Positions 15,582-22,577 of a stretch of 22,684 nt of DNA are shown one piece after another. The DNA lies in IMG/VR virus record IMGVR_UViG_3300033998_000168, positions 1-22,684 of that record. The stretch is one strand, 5' to 3'. How positions within the stretch are numbered: the first letter of the stretch is position 1; each line of letters starts with the position of its first letter. A program made the translations under genes and the position numbers. The stretch is from a virus. The notes under the pieces were generated by a model, which did not search any database, had not been told where the DNA came from, and saw only the letters and a program-made list of their open reading frames with translations.

Positions 15582-16547
15582 ATGCCCATCTATACTGCAG
15601 ACATCGTCTATCGGCCTTCGCGCAACCTCGACGGGACCGGCGGCATATCTGGGTCCACCATCCAGGCCGTCAAAAACGCCCTTTTCCCCGACGTCACCAG
15701 CTCTCAGCGGGCCAGCGGGCACAAGATCGGCCGCAAGGTGTGGGTCCACTTTGCCTCTGCGGACGGCTCTGTGGCCCACCAGATCCGCATCTATGCCACC
15801 CCGACCTCTGCCGGGGACGCCCTGGTGCTGCGCCCTGTGGGCACGGACCGCGTGGGCGAGGCATGGAGCGAGACCGATGCCCAGCGCATCTATGGGGCAG
15901 GAGTCTTGTCTGCTGGCGTGCCGTCCGGCGCGTCCACCCTCCAGGTGGCGGCCGAGTCGGACTACACGGCCATAGGATTTGTGGCAGGCGACGTCATTTG
16001 CGTGAGCGCCAAGGCCTCTCCGACGGATGCCACGGGCGCTGAGGAGTTTGCCACCATCGCCTCAGTGACCCGCTCAGGCAGCGCAGTAACCATCACCACA
16101 TCCCAGCCCCTTCAGCTCGCCTATGCCAGCGGGTCCCGGGTGTCGGCCTGCATGTCTGTGGCCACGGCCGAGCCCAGCGTGGAGCAGGTAAGCGCCTCGT
16201 CTGGCGTGACCGTGGACCTGGGCAAGATCTCACTTGCCACCACATCCATCGCCGAGGACACCTGGACGGTGTCCTTTACCTCGGCCACGGACTACACGGT
16301 GACAGGAGAGGCCCTTGGGGCTGCGGGTGCCGGTACGGTGGGCGCAGACTATGTGGGCACAGGGGTGGCCGCCGGGCTCAAGATCCAGGCCGGGGCCTTT
16401 GGTGGGACCATCGCCTCGGGCGATACCGTGGTCTTGCGCACCATGGCCGCGGCTGTGCCGGTGTGGGTCATCCGCCAGGTACCGCCTGGAGCTGCGGCCT
16501 TTGCCCAGAGCGCTGGCTATCTCATGGTGACCTGCGAGAGCGCCTAG
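15582..16547 (+). CDS. tail tip/distal tail protein, unknown
   Basis: A 321-residue protein rich in Ala, Thr, Ser, Val and Gly with alternating short strands, as expected for an extracellular beta-sandwich tip protein. The first third (YTADIVYRPSRNL, KVWVHFASADGSVAHQIRI) differs from a repetitive Ser/Thr/Ala middle (SAGVPSGASTLQVAAESDYTA onwards). ATG 15582 sits six bases after GGGAGG (15571-15576). Placed between the small post-tape gene and a second large unknown tail gene. It may correspond to the tail-tip protein of transposable siphoviruses such as those of the B3/D3112 type, but this is by position only. Confidence 0.65.
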   Translation: MPIYTADIVYRPSRNLDGTGGISGSTIQAVKNALFPDVTSSQRASGHKIGRKVWVHFASADGSVAHQIRIYATPTSAGDALVLRPVGTDRVGEAWSETDAQRIYGAGVLSAGVPSGASTLQVAAESDYTAIGFVAGDVICVSAKASPTDATGAEEFATIASVTRSGSAVTITTSQPLQLAYASGSRVSACMSVATAEPSVEQVSASSGVTVDLGKISLATTSIAEDTWTVSFTSATDYTVTGEALGAAGAGTVGADYVGTGVAAGLKIQAGAFGGTIASGDTVVLRTMAAAVPVWVIRQVPPGAAAFAQSAGYLMVTCESA

Positions 16548-16549
16548 CC

Positions 16550-17608
16550 ATGCCTGCCAGCTACCAGCACGCATCAGCCCGGAGCGAGGCCACAGGCAGC
16601 CTCTGGGATGCATCTATCCGCTGGGAGATCGACGAGAGCCAGAGCCGCAATCCGCAGCCGCGGATCAACTGGTGGCGGGCACTCCTCGAAAAAAAGAATG
16701 CACCCTACTCCTCCGGCCCGGACTGGCCCATCTACACGCCCGACGAGCCGGGGTTGCTGGTGGTGCGCATCTATGGTGACGGCCCCTATGATGTGCTCAT
16801 CGATTCCCCAGAGGTGACCGGTGGGGCATCTGGGGTGCGCATCGAGGGCTCACCCTGGGAGAGCTATGCGGCCCAGCGCTACGTGCCGTGCATCCGCTCC
16901 ACCTATGCCGAGACCGTGCCCATGGAGCGCATCGAGTGGCGGGGCGAGACCAGCCGCACCACCCAGGCCGAGCCCGACGGGGCGGTGACGGTCCTCTATA
17001 GCACCGACATGCGCGGTGCAGACGGTACAGCCGCAGACGTGCGGGAGATGGAGCCAGGGGTGTGGGTGGCTGACCGGCCGACGTATGGCACCATGCTGGT
17101 GCGCTACGGCCGCAGGGTGCACGAGCTCCGTATTGAGTACGAGTATTTTCCGCAGGGGTGGGAAAGCGGCCTCATCGAAGGCGCCATCAAGGACATGATC
17201 GACGGCGACATCGTCAACTACACCTCGCCGCGGCCAGAGCTGTGCCGCTCGGTGCCGCTGTGGTACAAGATCGACTACACCCAGCTCAACCGCCACCCGT
17301 TGGTCATCCTGGTGCGCGATGAGCTGCGGCCGCACATCCAGGACATCATCACCGCCGACCGGTGGCGGGAGCACAAGGCGTCAGCCCAGCGCAGCATTCG
17401 GCGCATCGATGACGAGCCTGAGCAGCAGAGCGGAGCAGCGACACTGCCGTCGCTGCTTACAGAGGTGAGCAGGGAGACAACGGTCGATATCCAGGACACA
17501 GACTGTGGAAGCATAAGATACGTCCGCGTGACAAAGATGACGTTTGAGTATGCAGACGAGATCAATCCAAACAACAAAAAACAGATAGTGATGGAGTTTG
17601 TAGCATAG
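16550..17608 (+). CDS. tail tip protein, unknown, with AT-rich 3' end
   Basis: A 352-residue protein starting at ATG 16550, two bases after the previous stop; the frame opens earlier (16463) but that part shadows the upstream gene. Visible features: acidic Trp-rich N-terminus (WDASIRWEIDES), GLLVVRIYGDGPYDVLIDSP, and a helical C-terminal half with GLIEGAIKDMIDGDIVNY. From about base 17,450 the codons become AT-rich while the frame continues to the TAG, so the last 50 residues look acquired with the following block. Ends in TAGTG overlap with the next gene. No family recognised; position suggests a baseplate or tip component. Confidence 0.65.
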   Translation: MPASYQHASARSEATGSLWDASIRWEIDESQSRNPQPRINWWRALLEKKNAPYSSGPDWPIYTPDEPGLLVVRIYGDGPYDVLIDSPEVTGGASGVRIEGSPWESYAAQRYVPCIRSTYAETVPMERIEWRGETSRTTQAEPDGAVTVLYSTDMRGADGTAADVREMEPGVWVADRPTYGTMLVRYGRRVHELRIEYEYFPQGWESGLIEGAIKDMIDGDIVNYTSPRPELCRSVPLWYKIDYTQLNRHPLVILVRDELRPHIQDIITADRWREHKASAQRSIRRIDDEPEQQSGAATLPSLLTEVSRETTVDIQDTDCGSIRYVRVTKMTFEYADEINPNNKKQIVMEFVA

Positions 17609-18360
17609 TGCCGGTTGCAACCTATTTGCACGAAGTCACATATAGCGCATGGCTTTCTTTCGAGGAGCCAAACCCATTTGGACACCTTCGCCCGCATATT
17701 ATTGGAGGCATAGCGATAGTTCCGCTTGGGACCATCGCCATGATAACAGGCCCGGGATATGACGGCACATATAATGAGGCAAAAGAATACAACATTTATA
17801 TCAACGCAGACGGCCAGGTATGCGTTGATTTTGTAAGAAACGTTATGCACAGGTATTGGGAAAATATTTTCACAGACCTAAACCGCAACACTCTCTACTC
17901 ATATCAAAGTTTTTCTGTTGTTGGATATTATCCTTACGCAGATGTTGCCGTAAACTATTTTGGATCATATAATCCGGTGCTGCTTGGGCTAGGGAAGTAT
18001 ACTATTGGCACAACATACAGCTATTACGAAGAATATCAAGGGCCAGGGGTCCCCTACGGATGGTCCTCGAGGGTTTTCAGGGTGCAATATCCATTTCGCA
18101 TTGGCATCCTAAAAAGGGGCAGGGATTGGTGGCGGTGGAGAGAAGTTGCCAGCGTGCCGCATACTGCCGGGACTGTTTATTTTGTAGACGGGTCATCATT
18201 GGCTAATGGCGTTATTCTGATCAAGCAGTATGGGATAACAAACACGCCTCCTCTTTATCATGAGAATGACTACTCATACTTCTACATAAAGCTATATTCA
18301 ACCCACGCATACTGCCCAATAACAGACGAAGTGCGAGAGATTTTTGTCGCCGATTTATAG
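17608..18360 (+). CDS. tyrosine-rich tail-tip protein, unknown (candidate receptor binding)
   Basis: A 250-residue protein with 29 tyrosines, many paired or alternating with Ser/Asn (GYYPYADVAVNYF, YSYYEEYQ, DYSYFYIKLYS). GTG start overlaps the previous TAG. The whole gene is AT-rich against high-GC neighbours and uses codons such as TAT, ATA and AAA freely. No signal peptide or clear membrane segment. Aromatic-rich surfaces are common in carbohydrate-binding proteins, and adjacency to the repeat fibre points to host recognition or fibre attachment. Family not recognised; an anti-host accessory gene (moron) is the alternative. Confidence 0.65.
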   Translation: MPVATYLHEVTYSAWLSFEEPNPFGHLRPHIIGGIAIVPLGTIAMITGPGYDGTYNEAKEYNIYINADGQVCVDFVRNVMHRYWENIFTDLNRNTLYSYQSFSVVGYYPYADVAVNYFGSYNPVLLGLGKYTIGTTYSYYEEYQGPGVPYGWSSRVFRVQYPFRIGILKRGRDWWRWREVASVPHTAGTVYFVDGSSLANGVILIKQYGITNTPPLYHENDYSYFYIKLYSTHAYCPITDEVREIFVADL

Positions 18361-18372
18361 GAGCAAGCAAAG

Positions 18373-19755
18373 ATGAAAGCCGGAATGCTCAATATGTTTT
18401 CGGTGCGGCTTGTTGGTAACCTGGAGCCGGGTGCAGAAACGATAGTTGTGTCTGGATCGTCCATAGACTCATATAGTGTCTTGCAGGCCCCTTTCTACCT
18501 TACTGCCGACATCCCAGGGTCGCCAGTCTTGAGCTGTGCAAGGATGCAAGATTGGACTGATGGATTGGCAACCATTGGACTAACAGCCGCCTGGACAGGT
18601 CAGACGATACCAGAAGGCACCGACCTGCATATGCGCGTATGTGCCGAGCTGCTCTATCGTCTATCAAACGTCAGCCCCGCGAGCGGATCTATCGACGTGA
18701 GTTATCACATCCCGACGTCTGGGCCGGAAGGCGCAATAGATTATGTGGCAGTCGGAGAAGGGTGTTGGGCTGAGAGCGACAGCGTAGCTATAGGCAAGGG
18801 CGCGTATGCGTCGGCTAAAGGTATTGCCATAGGCAAAAACTCGTATGCTGACGGCGAGAGCATTGGGATTGGCGATGCTGATGCAAACGGCAGCGGAACT
18901 GTCGCTATTGGCAAAGGGTGCCAAACGGTGCAAAACGGATCTATAGCCATCGGCAATGGTGCAACAGGGTATGGGGAGGGGAGTGTCGGCATCGGAAAAA
19001 ACGCAAACGCGTCCTCACAGCGGTGCATAAGCGTTGGCCTGGACGCATACTCCTATGATGATAGCGTTGCGATCGGCAACGGCGCAAACAGCTCCGGATC
19101 GCGCGGCGTCAGCATAGGCGTGGCAGCGAACGCATATGGGTATGATGGCATCGCGATCGGCCGGTCAGCGGTAACCTACAACTACAGCATCGCCATCGGA
19201 TGCCTGTCAGAGGCGCAAGGGGAATATGGCATATCGATTGGGAGCGGCAATCCAAATAATTGGGCGCATGCTATCGCCATTGGAGATGGGGCAAGCCCGG
19301 GCACTTACTGTGTTGCCGACGTGCGCGCCCTGTTTGCACTGCCAAATATTTCAACAGACCCAGCCCCAAGAAGCTCCAATGATTACGTTATTCGGCACAG
19401 GACTGCGCCGCAAATCGTACTCGTTACCAAGCCGCTGTCGCTTGTTTCTCCGGCTGGAAGTGAGTTTATTCAGCTTCCTCCTGGACTGCGATTTTTCGTG
19501 ACAAGCATTGAGGCAATCAAGATTTCGCAATATCCATGGACTGGTGTGCCTAAAATATCGGTGGGGACCAGCTCAACCGACAAAACATCTATCCTCCCCC
19601 CAAGCGATTTTGACGTAACCCAACAATATCAGCGCGTTGTGTTCGCACCGATCGGATCTGTCGGCGTGGAGTCTATATATGTGGACGTGCCAACGGTTTG
19701 CTCTGGGTCTGGGCAGGCAAAAGTTGTGCTGCGTGGGTTTTTGCTGGCTGTATAG
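18373..19755 (+). CDS. tail fibre with YadA-head-type repeats
   Basis: A 460-residue protein. Residues 1-124 would attach to the tail; 125-310 carry about 14 copies of a 13-14 residue unit of the form (V/I)(A/S/G)IG followed by a variable loop, the hallmark of the left-handed beta-roll head of YadA-type trimeric adhesins; 311-460 is a unique beta-rich tip (SAGEF-like SPAGSEFIQLPPG, then VFAPIGSVGVESIYV). There is no signal peptide, stalk or C-terminal membrane anchor, so it is not an autotransporter but a phage fibre that borrows the adhesin fold. Trimer formation and receptor binding are inferred. ATG 18373 lies nine bases after AGGAG. AT-rich like its upstream neighbour. Confidence 0.82.
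   Translation: MKAGMLNMFSVRLVGNLEPGAETIVVSGSSIDSYSVLQAPFYLTADIPGSPVLSCARMQDWTDGLATIGLTAAWTGQTIPEGTDLHMRVCAELLYRLSNVSPASGSIDVSYHIPTSGPEGAIDYVAVGEGCWAESDSVAIGKGAYASAKGIAIGKNSYADGESIGIGDADANGSGTVAIGKGCQTVQNGSIAIGNGATGYGEGSVGIGKNANASSQRCISVGLDAYSYDDSVAIGNGANSSGSRGVSIGVAANAYGYDGIAIGRSAVTYNYSIAIGCLSEAQGEYGISIGSGNPNNWAHAIAIGDGASPGTYCVADVRALFALPNISTDPAPRSSNDYVIRHRTAPQIVLVTKPLSLVSPAGSEFIQLPPGLRFFVTSIEAIKISQYPWTGVPKISVGTSSTDKTSILPPSDFDVTQQYQRVVFAPIGSVGVESIYVDVPTVCSGSGQAKVVLRGFLLAV
18745..19302 (+). repeat. YadA-head-type repeats in fibre gene (about 14 units of 39-42 bases)
   Basis: Protein-level repeat at residues 125-310 of the fibre. Each unit begins with VAIG, IAIG, VGIG, ISIG or a close variant and lasts 13 or 14 residues. 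The DNA copies are diverged, so this is an old array rather than a recent expansion. Confidence 0.85.
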
Positions 19756-19770
19756 AGCGCGGTATAGAGC

Positions 19771-21114
19771 ATGGGCCTTCTAAACCAGTGCAAAATTGGG
19801 TCTGTTACCATTGGGGATCTTTGTGGGCGGTTTGTTGACGCGCCCCGCCTGGAAATATCTTGGGGCCATGCCATGGCTCCATCTACCCTTGCCCTCTCCT
19901 GGGCCTGTGCCCTGCAGGCGCAGAGGCCCCTGCCGGTGACATGGGGAGCGGCCCTGGCAGCCAGCCGGGCTCTGGCCATGCAGTGGGCATCCACAGAGCC
20001 AGCCGCCAAGGCCCTGATGATGGAGTGGGGAGCGGCTGCGGCCTCAGTCTCGTCACTGCCGACGTCCTGGGGATACGACATGCCCGCCCAGGCGGCGCTA
20101 CCCATCTACTACGCCCTCCTGGGTGCCGTGGACTACACCGTGCCAGCGGCCACCATGACCGACGGCGTCACCACGTGGTCGCTCCTGGACGTGGAGATCA
20201 CCCAGGCGTCCACGTCCCCGGCATGGATGGCGTCAGTGACCACGGCCATGGCCCCGCCAGACATCGGCGAGGATGTGATCCTGCACATCGGGACGACGTC
20301 CTGGATGCTGCGGGTGGTGGACGTGTCGGCCTCGCGCATGTCGCCAGTGGATGGAGGCTGGATAGTGCGGGCGCAGTCGGCCTCGGCCGTGGAGCTGGCT
20401 GCCATCCCGGCAGAGAGTCGGCTCCTGCATAACGGCAGGGCCAGCGACGTGTGCGCTGCGCTCTGTGCCCCGTGGCCGCTGGCGTGGGGCGTGGAGGACT
20501 ACGACCTGGCCCCTCCAGCCATCGACAGCCTGGTGGGGATCTCCTGCCTGGATGCTGCGGCCCGCATCGCCTCCATCTCTGGGCGGCTCCTGTGTCTGCC
20601 CAGCGGAGTGCTTATGGTGCAGCCGCGAGAGATGCCCGCCAGACAAGCTCCAACATGCCTGGAGGCCACGCTAGACGGCGTGGGCATATCATCTGCCGTC
20701 CAGGGCGTGCGCGTGAGCTCCTGGGGCATCTCAGACAGCCTCACGGCCGAGGGCGATGGATATGCCAGGACGGTCTATGTATCCCTCTCGCCGCGCCGCG
20801 CTGTGGACCTGGTGGTGGAGATCGGCCAGGCTGGAACGCCAGTCTGGGAGGACCAGGAGATCATCGAGACCGTGGGCCTCATCGATGGCGTGGCCCAGGT
20901 GAGCGCGCCCATCTCGTCCATCCGCCAGGCCCGTGCTGGGGATGGGTCCCCTGTACAGGTCGGCTACTGGCCAGGGCAGACAGCCGTGTGGACCAGCACC
21001 CCGACGCATCTGCCTGTGACCATCATCTATACCACGGCCCGCATCGCCCTGCCGGTGACCCTGCCGCCTGGGGCGCATGCGGCGCACGTGCTCGTGGAGG
21101 ATATCGATGCCTGA
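19771..21114 (+). CDS. tail hub-like protein with N-terminal Trp repeats
   Basis: A 447-residue protein. Residues 27-114 form a strict 14-residue repeat in which each unit starts L-x-x-x-W-(G/A). Residues about 120-447 look like a tail hub: DYTVPAATMTDGVTTW, strands ending in WMLRVVDVSAS, a helix with CLDAAARIASISGRLLCL and SGVLMVQPRE, where hubs commonly carry a 'G.l.v.p' strand, and a C-terminal beta segment. Hubs sit at the tail tip and guide the tape measure out. The first 80-90 bases are AT-rich like the upstream block; after about 19,860 composition returns to GCC/CTC-rich. Start ATG 19771 has a weak ribosome site. Hub call is moderate. Confidence 0.7.
   Translation: MGLLNQCKIGSVTIGDLCGRFVDAPRLEISWGHAMAPSTLALSWACALQAQRPLPVTWGAALAASRALAMQWASTEPAAKALMMEWGAAAASVSSLPTSWGYDMPAQAALPIYYALLGAVDYTVPAATMTDGVTTWSLLDVEITQASTSPAWMASVTTAMAPPDIGEDVILHIGTTSWMLRVVDVSASRMSPVDGGWIVRAQSASAVELAAIPAESRLLHNGRASDVCAALCAPWPLAWGVEDYDLAPPAIDSLVGISCLDAAARIASISGRLLCLPSGVLMVQPREMPARQAPTCLEATLDGVGISSAVQGVRVSSWGISDSLTAEGDGYARTVYVSLSPRRAVDLVVEIGQAGTPVWEDQEIIETVGLIDGVAQVSAPISSIRQARAGDGSPVQVGYWPGQTAVWTSTPTHLPVTIIYTTARIALPVTLPPGAHAAHVLVEDIDA
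19849..20112 (+). repeat. 14-residue tryptophan repeat (42-base period)
   Basis: Tryptophans at residues 31, 44, 58, 72, 86 and 100, with a tyrosine at 114, each four residues after a leucine: LEISW, LALSW, LPVTW, LAMQW, LMMEW, LPTSW, LPIYY. Spacing is 13 then exactly 14 five times. Between them lie eight or nine small residues (A, S, P, Q). Confidence 0.85.
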
Positions 21115-21661
21115 CCGTATCACCGCATCTGTCGTGGTGGAGCTGGAGCAGCCTGGGGCGGCTGATGAGGCCCGGGGCCACCTCTCCGCCCAGGTGGACG
21201 ACCGCCCGGACGGGCTCAATGCCGGGCGCACGCAGTTTTACCGGGATGCCCCGGCATCTATGGCCCCGGGGTTTTTGGTCTGGCGTGCCGGGCTCTCCTC
21301 GGTGACCATCGAGGCCGTGCATGGCACCGTGTCTGCCGTGGGCCAGGCCAGCACCACACACAGCCGGGAAGTGGTGGAATATGCCCAGCCTGGTCAGACC
21401 GAGATCGAGGTCCAGCTCGATACGCCAGCCAGGAGCCTGCCCACCATGACCGTGGACTACGGGGCGTGGTCCATCCAGGCCGGCGGAGAGTATGCCGACG
21501 GCACCCTGCGCAGCGTGCGCTTGGTCCGGGCCACTGCCGACCAAGGCGGGTGGTGTGTGGTCAAGCTGGAGTGGACGGCCCAGGCCGACTGCTATCGCGT
21601 CATCCCGACATCAGGGGCTGAGTATGTCATGCTGCTGGTATCCGGCGCAGTGGAGGGCTAG
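21107..21661 (+). CDS. tail/baseplate protein, unknown
   Basis: A 184-residue beta-rich protein. Start ATG 21107 overlaps the hub stop by eight bases and follows GGAGG at about 21095-21099; upstream in-frame starts would shadow the hub gene. Sequence features: VVVELEQPGAADEARGHL, SVTIEAVHGTVSAVGQAST and a C-terminal strand pair WCVVKLEWTAQADCYRV. No signal or membrane segment. It travels with the hub and the next small gene as a tail-tip set, and reads like an accessory tip or carbohydrate-binding sandwich domain, but no family is identified. Confidence 0.65.
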   Translation: MPDRITASVVVELEQPGAADEARGHLSAQVDDRPDGLNAGRTQFYRDAPASMAPGFLVWRAGLSSVTIEAVHGTVSAVGQASTTHSREVVEYAQPGQTEIEVQLDTPARSLPTMTVDYGAWSIQAGGEYADGTLRSVRLVRATADQGGWCVVKLEWTAQADCYRVIPTSGAEYVMLLVSGAVEG

Positions 21662-21663
21662 CT

Positions 21664-21981
21664 ATGCATCGGGTGTCTATCTCCTCGTCTGCGCCGCCCT
21701 GGCGCGTGTCTGTGGGGCAGTCGCCATGGCAGGACCTCACCGAGCCGCTCCTGGCAGATGCCCCGCAGTCCATGTGGGCGTCCTATGCATCCGAGGCCCT
21801 GGCCGCATCGACGGCCCCCACCGCTACGGCCCATCTCCCCATCGACACCTCTATCCGTATCGGCGACAGGGTGGATCTCACCATCGACGGCGCCCCCGTC
21901 TCCGGCGTCGTGCAGACCGTCGAGCACGTCATCCGCGATGGGCAGGCCGTGACGAGGATCGAGGTGCGGGTGGTGGCATGA
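21664..21981 (+). CDS. small hub-associated beta-barrel protein
   Basis: A 105-residue protein starting two bases after the previous stop. The C-terminal half (IRIGDRVDLTIDGAPVSGVV, then VEHVIRDGQAVTRIEVRV) resembles the barrel that ends many tail hubs (gp27-like: 'G D x V ... G V V x x V E H'). It may therefore be a hub domain encoded as a separate gene. The N-terminal 40 residues are Trp/Ser/Pro-rich. Its TGA overlaps the ATG of the broken gene that follows (ATGA). Call is by pattern. Confidence 0.65.
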   Translation: MHRVSISSSAPPWRVSVGQSPWQDLTEPLLADAPQSMWASYASEALAASTAPTATAHLPIDTSIRIGDRVDLTIDGAPVSGVVQTVEHVIRDGQAVTRIEVRVVA

Positions 21982-21997
21982 GTGTTGGACAGTAGGC

Positions 21998-22022
21998 AAC
22001 TATCCGGCAGGGCCGGATAGTT
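21998..22022. repeat. perfect 10-bp inverted repeat (hairpin)
   Basis: AACTATCCGG, a five-base loop CAGGG, and CCGGATAGTT. It lies just after the amber codon of the broken gene. No T-run follows on either strand, so a classical terminator is unlikely. Confidence 0.7.
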
Positions 22023-22081
22023 ACCGATCTCCAGCTATCTCCAGAATGGGGGCAGCCCTTTGGCCTCCTCGATCGTACAGT

Positions 22082-22100
22082 GCGCCCGACAATCGGGCGC
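22082..22100. repeat. perfect 8-bp inverted repeat next to repeat block
   Basis: GCGCCCGA, loop CAA, TCGGGCGC, immediately before the 22-base direct repeats. It could be part of the mobile-element end, or chance in a coding remnant (it encodes part of VRPTIGR). Confidence 0.55.
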
Positions 22101-22185
22101 TAAAACCCCGCACAAAGTCCCACGCCAAGTGCAAAAAAGTCCCAGAATAAGCGAAAAATCGTCTCAGACTAAGTGCACCGTTACA
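22101..22185 (-). mobile_element. transposon-end-like block: four about 22-base direct repeats ending TTACA
   Basis: Units at 22101-22122, 22123-22144, 22145-22166 and 22167-22185. The first three are exactly 22 bases and end GTCCCA, GTCCCA and GTCTCA; the second, third and fourth share (C/T)AAG(T/C)G near their start. Read on the minus strand the block begins TGTAACGG and proceeds through the repeats, as in Tn7, Tn552 or Tn402-type ends, which begin TGT and carry several transposase-binding repeats of similar size. No transposase gene or opposite end is seen, and no 5-base target duplication was found (right flank CTGGG). Seen: repeats and terminus. Inferred: transposon origin. Confidence 0.5.
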
Positions 22186-22317
22186 CTGGGAATGGTGGTG
22201 GCCGAGCCAGGCGGAGCTGTCGGGCAGGTGGAAGATATTGCATGGCGCGCCACACCGGCGTATACGGAAGCGACCGCCACGGTGCGGACATATACAGCCA
22301 TGACCGCAGGGTAACAC

Positions 22318-22569
22318 ATGCCGCTCCGACCAGCCGACATCATCCCAGTACCACAGCGCATCGAGACGCTGGTGGGCACAGTGACGCAGACAGGCGGCGC
22401 CGGCGCAACCATCGAGCTGCGCCCCGGCTTATCGATCCGGGTCCAGGCGTCGGGCGTCGCGACAGGCCAGCGGGTGCTCGTGGCCGCACCGGGGGGCGAC
22501 GTGTCCAGAGCACAGGTGGTCGCGCCGCTTGTCGGCGAGCGTGGCAAAATGACACATGTCGCCGTGTAG
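22318..22569 (+). CDS. small beta-rich tail protein, unknown
   Basis: An 83-residue protein starting three bases after the end of the broken gene. Strand-like segments RIETLVGTVTQTG, ATIELRPGLSIRVQ and QRVLVAAPGGDV suggest a small barrel with a metal-independent SH3/OB look. The initiation region CAGGGTAACACATG is weak. Product lies just before a BppU-like baseplate gene, so a tail-tip or fibre-attachment role is plausible. No family recognised. Confidence 0.6.
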   Translation: MPLRPADIIPVPQRIETLVGTVTQTGGAGATIELRPGLSIRVQASGVATGQRVLVAAPGGDVSRAQVVAPLVGERGKMTHVAV

Positions 22570-22577
22570 GAGTGTAT

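Larger units (their letters stand above)
21978..22314 (+). pseudogene. broken small tail gene: amber at codon 6, interrupted by repeat block
   Basis: ATG 21978 overlaps the upstream stop (ATGA), like a true operon gene, and reads MSVGQ before a TAG at 21993-21995. Reading on in the same frame gives sensible protein (ATIRQGRIVTDLQLSPEWGQ, then PFGLLDRTVRP) until TAA at 22101, where the repeat block starts. After the block, from 22186, another frame reads LGMVVAEPGGAVGQVEDIAW and ends at TAA 22314, four bases before the next gene. I read this as one gene of roughly 80-90 codons split by an insertion remnant and carrying a nonsense codon. Alternatives: a true short second gene from ATG 22192, or two unrelated remnants. 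Confidence 0.5.

Noticed and set aside
18373-19755. Host trimeric autotransporter adhesin gene
   Set aside because: It lacks a signal peptide, stalk and C-terminal membrane anchor, and sits in frame-tight order among tail genes.
21998-22022. Rho-independent terminator
   Set aside because: The stem is perfect but no run of T follows on either strand.
22101-22185. CRISPR array
   Set aside because: The repeats are contiguous and diverged with no unique spacers.
22060-22314. 84-codon plus-strand ORF as a normal gene
   Set aside because: It runs through the 22-base repeat block, and the first half encodes basic low-complexity sequence from those repeats; only the last 43 codons look like phage protein, so it is treated as part of a broken gene.
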